The notes beneath the pieces were generated by a model. That model saw nothing but the letters and a program-made list of their open reading frames with translations. It made no database searches and was not told the DNA's origin. The translations under genes and the position numbers were made by a program. Shown here piece by piece: positions 1 to 7,747 of a DNA stretch of 64,000 bases. How positions within the stretch are numbered: the stretch's first letter is position 1; every line of letters starts with the position of its first letter. Origin of the DNA: Flavobacterium daejeonense DSM 17708 (GTDB taxonomy: Bacteria; Bacteroidota; Bacteroidia; Flavobacteriales; Flavobacteriaceae); the NCBI RefSeq assembly GCF_000425425.1, contig NZ_AUDK01000001.1, positions 1 to 64,000 of the forward strand, written 5' to 3'.

Positions 1-305
1 TAAGTTTGCGATGGGGTTTTTGACTTTTTCTGCAAGTAAAACAAGTAGTCCTGTACTTGTTCGGGATCTAATTCTGTGGGGATTTTGCCAAAATAGAGCG
101 AAATAGCCGCCACGTGGCGAGAGTAATTATTAAAGGTACTCTCACTTCTACCCAAAACAGAGACGGTGCGTTCAAAACGTTGCAACAATTCCTCAAATCC
201 GGGAACTTCTCGCTTGGCTTGCTGCAGAATTTTATTCTCTCTTAATTCATCTGGATGCTTTTTTTGTAGCCATACTTTACGATTTTTAATTATCTTCGTA
301 AGGTA
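1..305 (-). pseudogene. Tyrosine recombinase (integrase), N-terminal part only, probably frameshifted
   Basis: The minus-strand frame is open from a stop at 306-308 to the left edge. It encodes the SAM-like core-binding domain of a tyrosine site-specific recombinase, with segments such as FEELLQRFERTVSVLGRSES and TFNNYSRHVAAISLYFGKIP. The catalytic domain would lie beyond the window. There is no in-frame ATG. The natural ATG (273-271) is out of frame and meets a stop after eight codons, but removing one base from the seven-T run at 259-265 would join it to the domain. A frameshift or sequencing slip in that tract is therefore likely. It lies next to the hairpin element at 338-472 and may have moved the neighbouring island. 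The family is clear; whether the gene is functional cannot be judged from this fragment. Confidence 0.7.
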
Positions 306-337
306 CTAAATCTCAATAAGTGCTACCGAAGGTTTAG

Positions 338-472
338 TTCAACAAGGTATTGCGAAATTTGGGCGGAAGTGATTAATGGAAGGATCTTTTTGTATATTTG
401 GCTAAGTCCTAAATGGAAAGGTTCGGGGCAATATAAACCCAAACTTCGCAAAGCCGGCGGGACGTTATGCCC
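338..472. repeat. Left boundary element: long imperfect hairpin, attC-like
   Basis: The arms at about 341-364 and 437-463 can pair, and 351-363 (TGCGAAATTTGGG) matches the reverse complement of 438-450 except at one base. A loop of about 70 bases separates them. The inner edge is GTTATGCCC (464-472), followed by GCAACC at 490-495. The same parts occur in inverted order at 6149-6306 on the other side of the module. A long single-strand hairpin with a short conserved edge resembles integron attC sites in style, but the core does not match the attC consensus exactly. Confidence 0.5.
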
Positions 473-833
473 AAGCGTAAAAAGACAGTGCAACCTTGAG
501 TGACGACTAAAAAACGGAAACTTTTACACCCTGACAATTTAAGCGGACTGACTTAAAAGCGTTCTTTAACAAATTGACACGGTAAGACAAACCGACCCGA
601 ATGTTTTTAAAATTTTTCCCACCGCACATTTTAAAAAATAATTTTAGCAGCCGCACATTGGCACATTTGCAAAACCGCACCAGCCGACCCACAACCCAAG
701 TTTTGCAAAAGAGCCAATTTTTCCTACCCGCCTAACAATAATGATCTGTTAAAAACTTTGGAGTCTATTTAGATGGTTTTCCATGATAACTTTCGTATTT
801 TTGACAAAATCATTCAAAATAGAATTGTTCAAA
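473..833. other. Non-coding left flank of the restriction-like module
   Basis: No convincing gene lies here. Two AT-rich blocks, 603-617 (GTTTTTAAAATTTTT) and 628-645 (ATTTTAAAAAATAATTTT), recur as exact reverse complements at 6071-6085 and 6040-6057. The stretch 656-720 is rich in CCGCAC/GCACATT motifs. A TATTTTTG box at 796-803, resembling the Bacteroidota -7 element TAnnTTTG, may start transcription of the XRE gene. Confidence 0.45.
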
Positions 834-1136
834 ATGGACAGCTTAGGCGAAACGATAAGAAAACTGAGGGAAGACAAGGAATTGCCACTTCGGACAGTTG
901 CGGCATTCCTTGATATAGACCAAGCAATATTAAGTAAAATTGAAAGAGGACAACGCAATGCAAGCCGTGAACAGATTGTAAAACTTGCCCAATTTTTCAA
1001 GGTCAAAGAAAATGATTTACTTGTTTCTTGGCTGTCTGACAAGTTGGTATATGAGGTGGCAGACGAAGATGTGGCATTGAAAGCCTTGCATGAAGCAGAA
1101 GAAAAGGTAAAATACATTATGGCAAAAAGAAAGTAA
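834..1136 (+). CDS. XRE-family helix-turn-helix regulator
   Basis: This 100-residue protein has an N-terminal Cro/CI-type helix-turn-helix at about residues 7-62 (IRKLREDKELPLRTVAAFLD, then a typical LSKIERGQRNAS recognition region). A short charged helical tail follows. I chose the ATG at 834 over an in-frame ATG at 783, because the earlier start would lie upstream of a TATTTTTG promoter-like box at 796-803. The stop overlaps the next ATG by one base (TAATG), implying translational coupling. Small XRE proteins beside restriction-modification genes commonly act as control (C) proteins that delay nuclease expression; that role is inferred from context here. Confidence 0.8.
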   Translation: MDSLGETIRKLREDKELPLRTVAAFLDIDQAILSKIERGQRNASREQIVKLAQFFKVKENDLLVSWLSDKLVYEVADEDVALKALHEAEEKVKYIMAKRK

Positions 1137-3745
1137 TGGATGAATTAAATGAAATAGTAGAAGTTGAACAGCAAGTGGAAACACTTGAAACGGAAGTGAA
1201 GAAATTCGCTGATGGACTTCCCTATTGGGCAAAATATCTTGCTGAAAAGATTTTGTCTGGAAATGCTATTTCGGATAACGATATTGACAGTTCATATTCA
1301 TTTTTGCTCGAAGAACTAAAACTCAATGAGGAAACAGAAAAACCTGAAATTGAAATTAACTACAATTCGGCAAATGCAGGAAATTACAAACCTGATTTAC
1401 TTTTAACCAAGCTTGAAAATGTCGAAGGTGTAAACGCCTTGACAGAAAACCAAACTATTGATTTTAGCTCTAACCTCACAATAGTTTATGGTGCAAATGG
1501 TTCGGGCAAGTCCGGCTATGCAAGGTTGCTAAAAAAGGTATTCTATTCAAAAGCACCCGAAGATATTTTACAAAACGTTCATCTTGAAAGTGGACACAAA
1601 CCTGTAAATGCAAAATTTACATTTAAATCCAACAATACGGATATTCCTTTATTATACTCACAAAAAGATAATGCCGAGTTTGAGCAGTTTGCTGTTTTTG
1701 ACGGCAAAGGATTGTTTAAACAACTTGCTGAAAAAAATGAATTTGAGTTTAGACCAGCAGGACTAAGCTTTTTTGCTGAATATACCAATGCGGTTATTCG
1801 TGTTGAACAAAAACTAAATTCTGACATTTCAACTAAAAATTCAGGAAATACAGCAGATGACCTTTCCGCTTTGTTTGATGGAGAATCAGAAATTAAAACC
1901 ATTGTTCAGAACATAAATGCTCAAACAAACATTGACAACCTGAAAAAACACACTCCTTTTTCTGATGAGGATAAAGCTGAAAAAGAAAAAATTCAGAAAC
2001 AATATGATGAGCTTCTTTTAGCTTCAAAAGGAAGAGAGAAAGAACTAAAGAACCTTGAAGCAATCAAAAAGCAATTAGGTGAAAATAAAACTTCAATCGA
2101 AACCCTAAATAAATATTTTGAAAGAAACTATCTGACAAAAGTCAAAGATGCAATTACAGACTGCATCACAAAAGCGGCAGCAGCCAAAGCCGAAGGAATT
2201 GAAAACTTTAAAACCGATAAAATTGAAGGAATTGGAACAGAAGAATGGAAAAATTTTATTGTAGCAGCCGAAGCGTTTGCCAAAAAACAGAAATCTGAAA
2301 ATGAAGTCTATCCCGAAAATGGTGACAACTGCATACTTTGTCAGCAACCGCTTTCAGAAGATGCCGAAAAACTGATTGCCAATTATTGGCAATTTATAAA
2401 GAGTGTAGCCGAAGAAAATGCAAAAAAGTCACAAGAATCACTCGAAAAAGTAAAGCAAACGTTTGAGAAACTAAACTTTGACTTGTTTCCGCAAGACAAC
2501 ACACTTACAGTTTGGCTGACCGAAAAATACCCTAATGAGTTAGAAGCGTTAGGGAAAAAACTTTCTGAACAGAAAATACTTGCTCAAAACATTGTTTCCG
2601 ACATTCAAAGCAAAACAGCAAACGAAAGAGCGGAAATAAAAAACAGTACGGCATACCACACCACTATTGAAACGGCTATTGACAAATCCATCAAGATTAT
2701 TAGGGAAGATGAGCAAGCAAAGCAGTTGGCTAAATTGTTGAAAGCAAAAACACTTTTGGAACACAAGGAGAAATTCAATACCCATTTCTCAAAGTTTGAA
2801 ACCTACTTCAATAATCAGGTTTGGCTTAAAAAAGCAGCGAAAGCCAGTTTTGCAAAGCGTAAAATTACAGACACCGAAAAAGCTTTATCAGATAAATATT
2901 TCAACCAAAAATACATTGATGTCTTTAATGAGGAGTGCCAAAAACTTAACGGTAATTTTGGAATTGATATCAATCACACAGGTTCAGCAGGTAAATCATA
3001 TAGGCAACTGAAATTAAAGGGAAGAAATCCAAATGCTGTTTTAAGCGAAGGCGAACAAAAGGTAATTGCCATTGCCGATTTTCTTGCAGAAATGCAATTA
3101 TCGGAAGTAAACAAAGGAATTATTTTTGACGACCCAGTTACTTCTTTGGACGACAGACGAAAAAGTGAAATTGCTAAACGCCTTGTAAACGAAACAACAC
3201 AAAAACAGGTAATTATTTTTACTCATGATTTAGTTTTCGTCTCATCGTTAATTAACCATTGTAAAGAGGCAAATATTTCTAATGATTGTCATTGGATTGA
3301 AAATGTTGGAGGAAGCCAACCAGGTAAAATATGGTTGAAAAATACGCCTTCCTTCGAAAAAGATTACAAAACATCAGGCAAAGCACAAGGATATTATGAA
3401 GAGGCTAAAAAAGTTGGACCTGAACTTAGGGAAGATAAAATAAAAAATGGCTTTGCTGCTTTACGAACAAGCTACGAAACTCAGGTTGTTTTTGGGCTTT
3501 TCAAAGGAGTAGTTCAACGCTTTGAAGAAAGGGTCAGTGTTGACAGCCTCAAAAGCGTGTTCTTCACAACTGAAATAAGAGATGAATTGCTCGACAGCTT
3601 TTATCAATGTTGTCGATATATGGAGGGGCACTCTCATAGTGATAAGTATGCGTATAAGAAACCCGAAATAGAAAATCTAAACGAAGAGATTCAACGGTTT
3701 AATGCAGTTAAAAAGAAAATTTCCGAATTAAAAGAAACAAAATAA
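1136..3745 (+). CDS. AAA_13-like ATPase with zinc-hook CxxC and HEPN/anticodon-nuclease-like C-terminus (RloC/PrrC-like)
   Basis: This 869-residue ABC/SMC-type ATPase has Walker A GANGSGKS at 119-126. Long coiled-coil segments surround a C-x-x-C motif (Cys399, Cys402) of the zinc-hook kind. Walker B is IIFDDP with a TSLDD D-loop near 665-670, and a switch histidine lies in FTHD. The C-terminus carries R777-x3-E781 and R827-x4-H832 (RYMEGH). These agree with the R-x3-E plus His pattern of PrrC/RloC anticodon nucleases and with the Rx4-6H HEPN RNase motif. By family analogy it would sense DNA damage or phage interference and cleave tRNA. It directly abuts the methyltransferase gene (TAA then ATG). 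The ATPase fold is secure; the nuclease assignment rests on motifs only. Confidence 0.75.
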   Translation: MDELNEIVEVEQQVETLETEVKKFADGLPYWAKYLAEKILSGNAISDNDIDSSYSFLLEELKLNEETEKPEIEINYNSANAGNYKPDLLLTKLENVEGVNALTENQTIDFSSNLTIVYGANGSGKSGYARLLKKVFYSKAPEDILQNVHLESGHKPVNAKFTFKSNNTDIPLLYSQKDNAEFEQFAVFDGKGLFKQLAEKNEFEFRPAGLSFFAEYTNAVIRVEQKLNSDISTKNSGNTADDLSALFDGESEIKTIVQNINAQTNIDNLKKHTPFSDEDKAEKEKIQKQYDELLLASKGREKELKNLEAIKKQLGENKTSIETLNKYFERNYLTKVKDAITDCITKAAAAKAEGIENFKTDKIEGIGTEEWKNFIVAAEAFAKKQKSENEVYPENGDNCILCQQPLSEDAEKLIANYWQFIKSVAEENAKKSQESLEKVKQTFEKLNFDLFPQDNTLTVWLTEKYPNELEALGKKLSEQKILAQNIVSDIQSKTANERAEIKNSTAYHTTIETAIDKSIKIIREDEQAKQLAKLLKAKTLLEHKEKFNTHFSKFETYFNNQVWLKKAAKASFAKRKITDTEKALSDKYFNQKYIDVFNEECQKLNGNFGIDINHTGSAGKSYRQLKLKGRNPNAVLSEGEQKVIAIADFLAEMQLSEVNKGIIFDDPVTSLDDRRKSEIAKRLVNETTQKQVIIFTHDLVFVSSLINHCKEANISNDCHWIENVGGSQPGKIWLKNTPSFEKDYKTSGKAQGYYEEAKKVGPELREDKIKNGFAALRTSYETQVVFGLFKGVVQRFEERVSVDSLKSVFFTTEIRDELLDSFYQCCRYMEGHSHSDKYAYKKPEIENLNEEIQRFNAVKKKISELKETK

Positions 3746-4855
3746 ATGCTATTTGAAGAATACTCATATTTCGATTATCAATTTCCTGAACCACAGTATT
3801 TGGGTGCTAAACATACCCACTTGGCATGGATTCAAAAATTTATTCCAAAAGACATTAACTCGGCTCTTGACGCTTTTTCAGGTTCCCAATCTGTTGCTTT
3901 CCTGTTTAAACAAAATGGATTTCAAACCATTACAAATGATTTCCTGAATTTCAATAACCAAATAGGTTTAGCATTAATTGAAAATGCAAAAGAAAAGATT
4001 ACCCAAGAAGATTTAGAAGTTCTCTTTAAAACAGCAAAAAACAAAGAAGATTATCAGCTAATTGAATCTGTATTCACAGGTGTATTTTTTGAAAAAGAGG
4101 AAGCTGAATTTTTAGATAATTTCCGAGCCAACATTCCCTTATTGAATAATCCTTACAAAGAGGCTTTAGTCTATTCAATCATTAACAGGAGTATGACAAG
4201 GAAAATTACAATGGGGCATTTTGGTCATACACAGGCTTTAAAATATGCAAGCGACCCTGAACGAATTAAACGTAACAGAAGCTTGATAAGACCAGTTAAA
4301 GAAATTTTTGAAGATTTACTTCCCAAATACAATAATGCCGTATTTGATAATAAACAGGAAAATCAAAGTTTCAATGAAAACATTCTTGACTTATTGCCAA
4401 AACTCGACAATGTTGATTTAGCTTACTTTGACCCTCCTTATTGTGACAGCCATGCAGATTATCAAAGTTTCTATCACTTGTTGGAGACATATACGGAATA
4501 CTGGGAAGACAAGCAATTTATAAATGGAATTAAACGCTACGAACCACAGCGTTTTAGCGGTTTTGACAAAAAGCGGGATGTTGTTGACTCCTTTGAAAAA
4601 CTGTTTGAGTATTCGCAGGAAATTCCACATTGGTTAATCAGCTATAATGACCGTAGTTATCCAAGCGTTGAAGAACTAACCAAAATCATCTCAAAATATA
4701 AGGATGTAGAAGTTAAGGCAAAAGCATACCGAAATGGTAGAGGTGGAAAGGGAAGTGTAGCCGGAAGTCATGAAGTATTGTTTGTCTGCAAACCGAAAAA
4801 GAAACACGTTATCAATAAAAATCAAGAAGTACAAAAAATACATGAAGGACTTTAA
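3746..4855 (+). CDS. D12-class DNA adenine N6-methyltransferase
   Basis: The 369-residue protein has the layout of Dam/D12-type adenine methyltransferases. A YLGAKHTHL segment (18-26) is equivalent to the family's N-terminal Y/W-x-G-x-K motif. The S-adenosylmethionine-binding motif I is DAFSGSQSV (42-50), and the catalytic motif IV is DPPY (229-232). Between these lies a variable target-recognition region. It follows the ATPase with no gap, and the nuclease gene overlaps its 3' end by 14 bases, so the three are co-translated. The inferred role is to methylate host DNA at the site cut by the downstream nuclease. The target sequence cannot be read from the protein. Confidence 0.85.
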   Translation: MLFEEYSYFDYQFPEPQYLGAKHTHLAWIQKFIPKDINSALDAFSGSQSVAFLFKQNGFQTITNDFLNFNNQIGLALIENAKEKITQEDLEVLFKTAKNKEDYQLIESVFTGVFFEKEEAEFLDNFRANIPLLNNPYKEALVYSIINRSMTRKITMGHFGHTQALKYASDPERIKRNRSLIRPVKEIFEDLLPKYNNAVFDNKQENQSFNENILDLLPKLDNVDLAYFDPPYCDSHADYQSFYHLLETYTEYWEDKQFINGIKRYEPQRFSGFDKKRDVVDSFEKLFEYSQEIPHWLISYNDRSYPSVEELTKIISKYKDVEVKAKAYRNGRGGKGSVAGSHEVLFVCKPKKKHVINKNQEVQKIHEGL

Positions 4856-5948
4856 CTACTGGAAAAAATTACACGAAAGCGAAAAACTTGAAGAGTTTAG
4901 TTCAAACAGCGAAGGATTACTTTGGTTAAAAACGAAATCAATTGTTCGAAAAGAATTGATTTCAGAATTTGTTGAGAAAAACAGCATTAGTCTCAAGGAA
5001 ACCGCTTTAGCAAAACAATTCATAGAGTTGTTCGGTATTCTTTGTAAAGATATTTCCCATTCACATAAACTTCTCGATTCGTACATTGAGAAAAAGAACA
5101 AGGCACAGGTAGCTGAACTTAATACCGACCAACTCGTCTCGGAATTATACAAGCTAAAAAACTTTGATTGGGGTGGTGATTATCAAAATTCATTGGATAA
5201 GTATTTAGTGAGTCGCTACGTGAAAGTACATAAGTCCTATGATACGCTTCTTTCAAAGTTTGAAAGTGAAATTCACGTTGCCGTTCAAGGATATGTACTG
5301 AACAGTTGGTACAACCATTGGAGCAGTATTTTGATTGAACACATTTTCAAATCACATAAAGCTGTCTTGCCTACTGTGGGACAAATCAAAAGTGTTGATT
5401 TCTTCATTAACAATGTTCCCTTTGACCTCAAAGTGACTTATTTGCCTGCCGAATACATCAAATTCAAACGGAAAGAAAAAGGTCTCCCTGTTGAATTGAC
5501 ATACCTAAAAAGCAAGGCTAAAGAGGCTAATATTACGTTTGACAAAACAGCTAAACCTGCAAACATCCAATATGAAATTGTAGAAAAAATGAAAGACAGA
5601 AATGATGAATTCTGTAATTCCGTATTAGCTACGCTCAAGAAAGAAAAAACCGATATTTTAAAGGAAGTTCAAATTAATCCTAAAATATTAGCCAAATGGC
5701 TCTATGAAAATCAAGGTGAAATGCGTTTTGGCTCAGAAAATAGACTGTTTCTTGTTTTAGTTGATACAGATGATTTTGGTAATTCATGGAAACTAAAGCG
5801 AAACCTTGACTTATTGAAGCCGACAATAATGAAATATCTGGATAATTTCAAGAACAAAAAGACAGAGGATTTGAAAGTTTCATTTGGTTATAAAGGAAAG
5901 CCACAAACATTTACCGCATTAACCGACATCATTTTTGTTGTAAAATAG
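4842..5948 (+). CDS. Putative type II restriction endonuclease (PD-(D/E)XK-like)
   Basis: This 368-residue protein is not one I can name. It has a plausible PD-(D/E)XK active site: V-D at 185-186 in KSVDFFINN, followed nine residues on by D-L-K (195-197) in PFDLKVTYLP, with a helix containing a Glu (ILIEHIF) just upstream. I chose the start at 4842, which overlaps the methyltransferase by 14 bases, over an in-frame ATG at 4770 lying deep inside that gene. Its position after a D12 methyltransferase and a C-like regulator is the main argument for a restriction enzyme. No helicase or translocase domain is present, so a type II enzyme is the likeliest reading. Confidence 0.6.
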   Translation: MKDFNYWKKLHESEKLEEFSSNSEGLLWLKTKSIVRKELISEFVEKNSISLKETALAKQFIELFGILCKDISHSHKLLDSYIEKKNKAQVAELNTDQLVSELYKLKNFDWGGDYQNSLDKYLVSRYVKVHKSYDTLLSKFESEIHVAVQGYVLNSWYNHWSSILIEHIFKSHKAVLPTVGQIKSVDFFINNVPFDLKVTYLPAEYIKFKRKEKGLPVELTYLKSKAKEANITFDKTAKPANIQYEIVEKMKDRNDEFCNSVLATLKKEKTDILKEVQINPKILAKWLYENQGEMRFGSENRLFLVLVDTDDFGNSWKLKRNLDLLKPTIMKYLDNFKNKKTEDLKVSFGYKGKPQTFTALTDIIFVVK

Positions 5949-6177
5949 CCAATGCACAGGTGTAAGCACATACCACAGCCCCCAAAGCCGACCCAAAAGC
6001 CAAAGCTGTGGTAAGAGCTTCCTCCTCTCCCGCCCGAGAAAAATTATTTTTTAAAATCTCCTACCCTTCTAAAAATTTTAAAAACGCCAACACACAACCC
6101 GACAGAAAAACATTCGGACAGTTGGTTGTAAAGCTCAATATTAAGAAGGGTTGCGAGACACGGACGAAAGAACGCCA
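5949..6177. other. Non-coding right flank of the restriction-like module
   Basis: A hairpin with 13 of 16 paired positions (5964-5979 with 6005-6020) follows the nuclease gene; it lacks a T-run but could end or protect the transcript. AT blocks at 6040-6057 and 6071-6085 are exact reverse complements of 628-645 and 603-617. GGTTGC at 6149-6154 mirrors GCAACC at 490-495. I see no real gene here. Confidence 0.5.
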
Positions 6178-6306
6178 GGGCATAACATTGTGTATAAGCA
6201 ATAGCGGGTTTAATGCTAAATCAGAAGTTGGTGCATTTAATAAACTTAGTCGCAGCGGACAAGTAATTGCCTTGAAATCCGCTACTGCTCATACACTAGA
6301 CCGTTA
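6178..6306. repeat. Right boundary element: long imperfect hairpin, attC-like
   Basis: GGGCATAAC (6178-6186) begins the element. The arm 6183-6212 pairs with 6274-6306; for example TGTATAAGCAATAGCGGGTT corresponds to TGTATGAGCAGTAGCGGATT read from the other arm. About 60 bases of loop separate them. It is the inverted counterpart of the element at 338-472, with the same GGGCATAAC edge and the same outward order of motifs. Function is inferred, not shown. Confidence 0.5.
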
Positions 6307-6501
6307 CCACAGCATGTCAGGAGACTTCGCTCAACATCAATAATTACAGCTTTGGAAAAATTCTTTCTTTTGGATTAAAAAAATATTTTACTGACAACCA
6401 ATCGATTATAAAAAACAACTCAATTTTATTCGTGATAGTTGGCTTTGCGGTTAGTTATTTTGCCAAATAAGGCTATATTTGCGACCACAAAGCCTTAAAC
6501 T

Positions 6502-6575
6502 ACGGGCGTAGTTCAAGGGTAGAATAGCGGTCTCCAAAACCGTTGATGGGGGTTCGAATCCCTCCGCCCGTGCCA
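6502..6575 (+). tRNA. tRNA-Trp (anticodon CCA)
   Basis: A full cloverleaf can be drawn. The acceptor stem ACGGGCG (6502-6508) pairs with CGCCCGT (6565-6571). The anticodon stem 6527-6531/6539-6543 holds the loop CTCCAAA with anticodon CCA at 6534-6536. The T arm is GGGGG-TTCGAAT-CCCTC. Discriminator G6572 and an encoded CCA (6573-6575) follow. It lies just right of the accessory island, a usual place for integration events. Confidence 0.95.
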
Positions 6576-6582
6576 AAATAAC

Positions 6583-6620
6583 AAAGCCGCTAGAAAAATT
6601 TTCTGCGGCTTTATTTTTTT
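6583..6620 (+). terminator. Rho-independent terminator after tRNA-Trp
   Basis: The stem AAAGCCGC (6583-6590) and GCGGCTTT (6605-6612) is followed by ATTTTTTT. It ends the tRNA transcript and may also serve the converging esterase gene that stops at 6634. Confidence 0.85.
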
Positions 6621-6633
6621 CAAAAATATTCAT

Positions 6634-7641
6634 TTAAGGAAATACCTTCTTCAAAAATCCATCGATGTATTGAATTGTAGGACTAAACCAAGGTTCGAAT
6701 AAGCAAAAGGAATGCGGGGAATTTTCAAATTCATGTACTTCGGAATAGATACCGTTTTCGGTTAAAACTTTTCTAAAATCATCTCTTCCTGCATGCATTC
6801 TAGCCACAGAGCTATTGATAAAAACAAAAGGCGGCGTTTGGGCGCTCACATAACTCAATGGCGAAGCGGCTTCCCAAAGTTTGGGTTGCTCTTTTTTGGA
6901 ATATCCAAACCAATAGGTTCCTGCCGAAATATTTTTAGAATCATCGCCCTCTCCTCCTTCCGGATGCACAAAAGACAAGGTTCCGTCAATATCTACAACT
7001 GCATTCACCTGTGATTGTGAATCCGAATTCGTCACCACCCCTTCAAACAATGGCATATTTCCTGTTGTTCCCATAAAAGCAGCCATTTCGCCACCGGCAG
7101 AAAATCCAAGTGCTACAATTCTGTTTGGATCAACATTGTATTTGGCTGCATTTTCCCGTAGCCAACGAATAACAGCTTTTACATCATAAATGGCAGCAGG
7201 AAAAAGCGCTTCAGTTGACAATCGGTATTCCGGCGTGAAACACACATAACCCAGACTAGCCAGTTTTTGCGCCATCGGATAATGCTGTGTGCGGTTTCCG
7301 GAACGCCAGCCCCCGCCGTGAATAATGATAATTGCCGTTTGCTTTTCTTTTTTTTGCTTATTGCTAAAAACATCCAAAAGCATCTTGCGCTTTCCGTAAG
7401 TGGCATAAACCACATTTTTTTTCTCAACCACCAAATCAGAATGTACTTCAGGTACCAATGTACAATTGGGAAAATATTTCAATGTTTTTTGGAAAGCACT
7501 ATAATTGGCATAAGAAGTATCTCTTACATAAGTAATTCCTTTTAAATATTGAGCATTAAGACTTTGAACAGCAAAAATCCCAATACCTAAATACACCAAC
7601 CGAAAACTTTTTTTGAAGTGTTGCAAACCTTTTAGTTTCAT
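6634..7641 (-). CDS. Secreted alpha/beta-hydrolase esterase, probable pectin acetylesterase
   Basis: This 335-residue protein has an N-terminal signal segment ending near SLNAQ. The alpha/beta-hydrolase (BD-FAE-like carboxylesterase) fold shows the oxyanion motif HGGGW, the nucleophile elbow GFSAGG and a C-terminal catalytic His in SPHSF, with acidic residues in AGRDD as candidates for the third member. It is the last gene of the SusCD-side pectin cluster, about 30 bases after a strong terminator, so it may need its own promoter or read-through. The neighbours act on pectin, so removal of acetyl or other ester groups from galacturonan is the natural role; the exact substrate cannot be fixed from sequence. 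Confidence 0.7.
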   Translation of the reverse strand: MKLKGLQHFKKSFRLVYLGIGIFAVQSLNAQYLKGITYVRDTSYANYSAFQKTLKYFPNCTLVPEVHSDLVVEKKNVVYATYGKRKMLLDVFSNKQKKEKQTAIIIIHGGGWRSGNRTQHYPMAQKLASLGYVCFTPEYRLSTEALFPAAIYDVKAVIRWLRENAAKYNVDPNRIVALGFSAGGEMAAFMGTTGNMPLFEGVVTNSDSQSQVNAVVDIDGTLSFVHPEGGEGDDSKNISAGTYWFGYSKKEQPKLWEAASPLSYVSAQTPPFVFINSSVARMHAGRDDFRKVLTENGIYSEVHEFENSPHSFCLFEPWFSPTIQYIDGFLKKVFP

Positions 7642-7670
7642 CTTTTTTGTTATTTAATTTCAAAATTGAA

Positions 7671-7727
7671 TAAAAAAATATTCCTGAAAATACTATCACT
7701 TTTCTGTAATTGTATTTTCAGGAATAT
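7671..7727 (-). terminator. Strong terminator after the PL9 gene
   Basis: A perfect 16-base stem (ATATTCCTGAAAATAC at 7678-7693 with its complement at 7712-7727) is followed, on the minus strand, by a run of seven Ts. It separates the SusCD/PL9 transcript from the esterase gene. Confidence 0.85.
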
Positions 7728-7747
7728 AAAAGTAATTATTTTCGGGG

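Noticed and set aside
338..472. Reading the boundary hairpin as a true integron attC site
   Set aside because: The core bases do not satisfy the RYYYAAC/GTTRRRY consensus and no integron integrase is seen. Only the general shape is similar.
507..692. 61-codon minus-strand frame left of the XRE gene
   Set aside because: It lies in the inverted-repeat flank, with basic low-complexity composition and no neighbour support.
749..1117. 122-codon minus-strand frame
   Set aside because: It is fully antisense to the XRE gene, whose domain and coupling are clear.
6008..6343. Open frame of 111 codons on the + strand
   Set aside because: It runs through the boundary hairpin and AT blocks, has no domain-like composition and no upstream signal. 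It is a chance frame over a repeat.
6451..6633. Minus-strand frame over the tRNA-Trp gene
   Set aside because: It is antisense to the tRNA; peptides containing EGFEPPSTVLETAILPL are a common false call at such genes.
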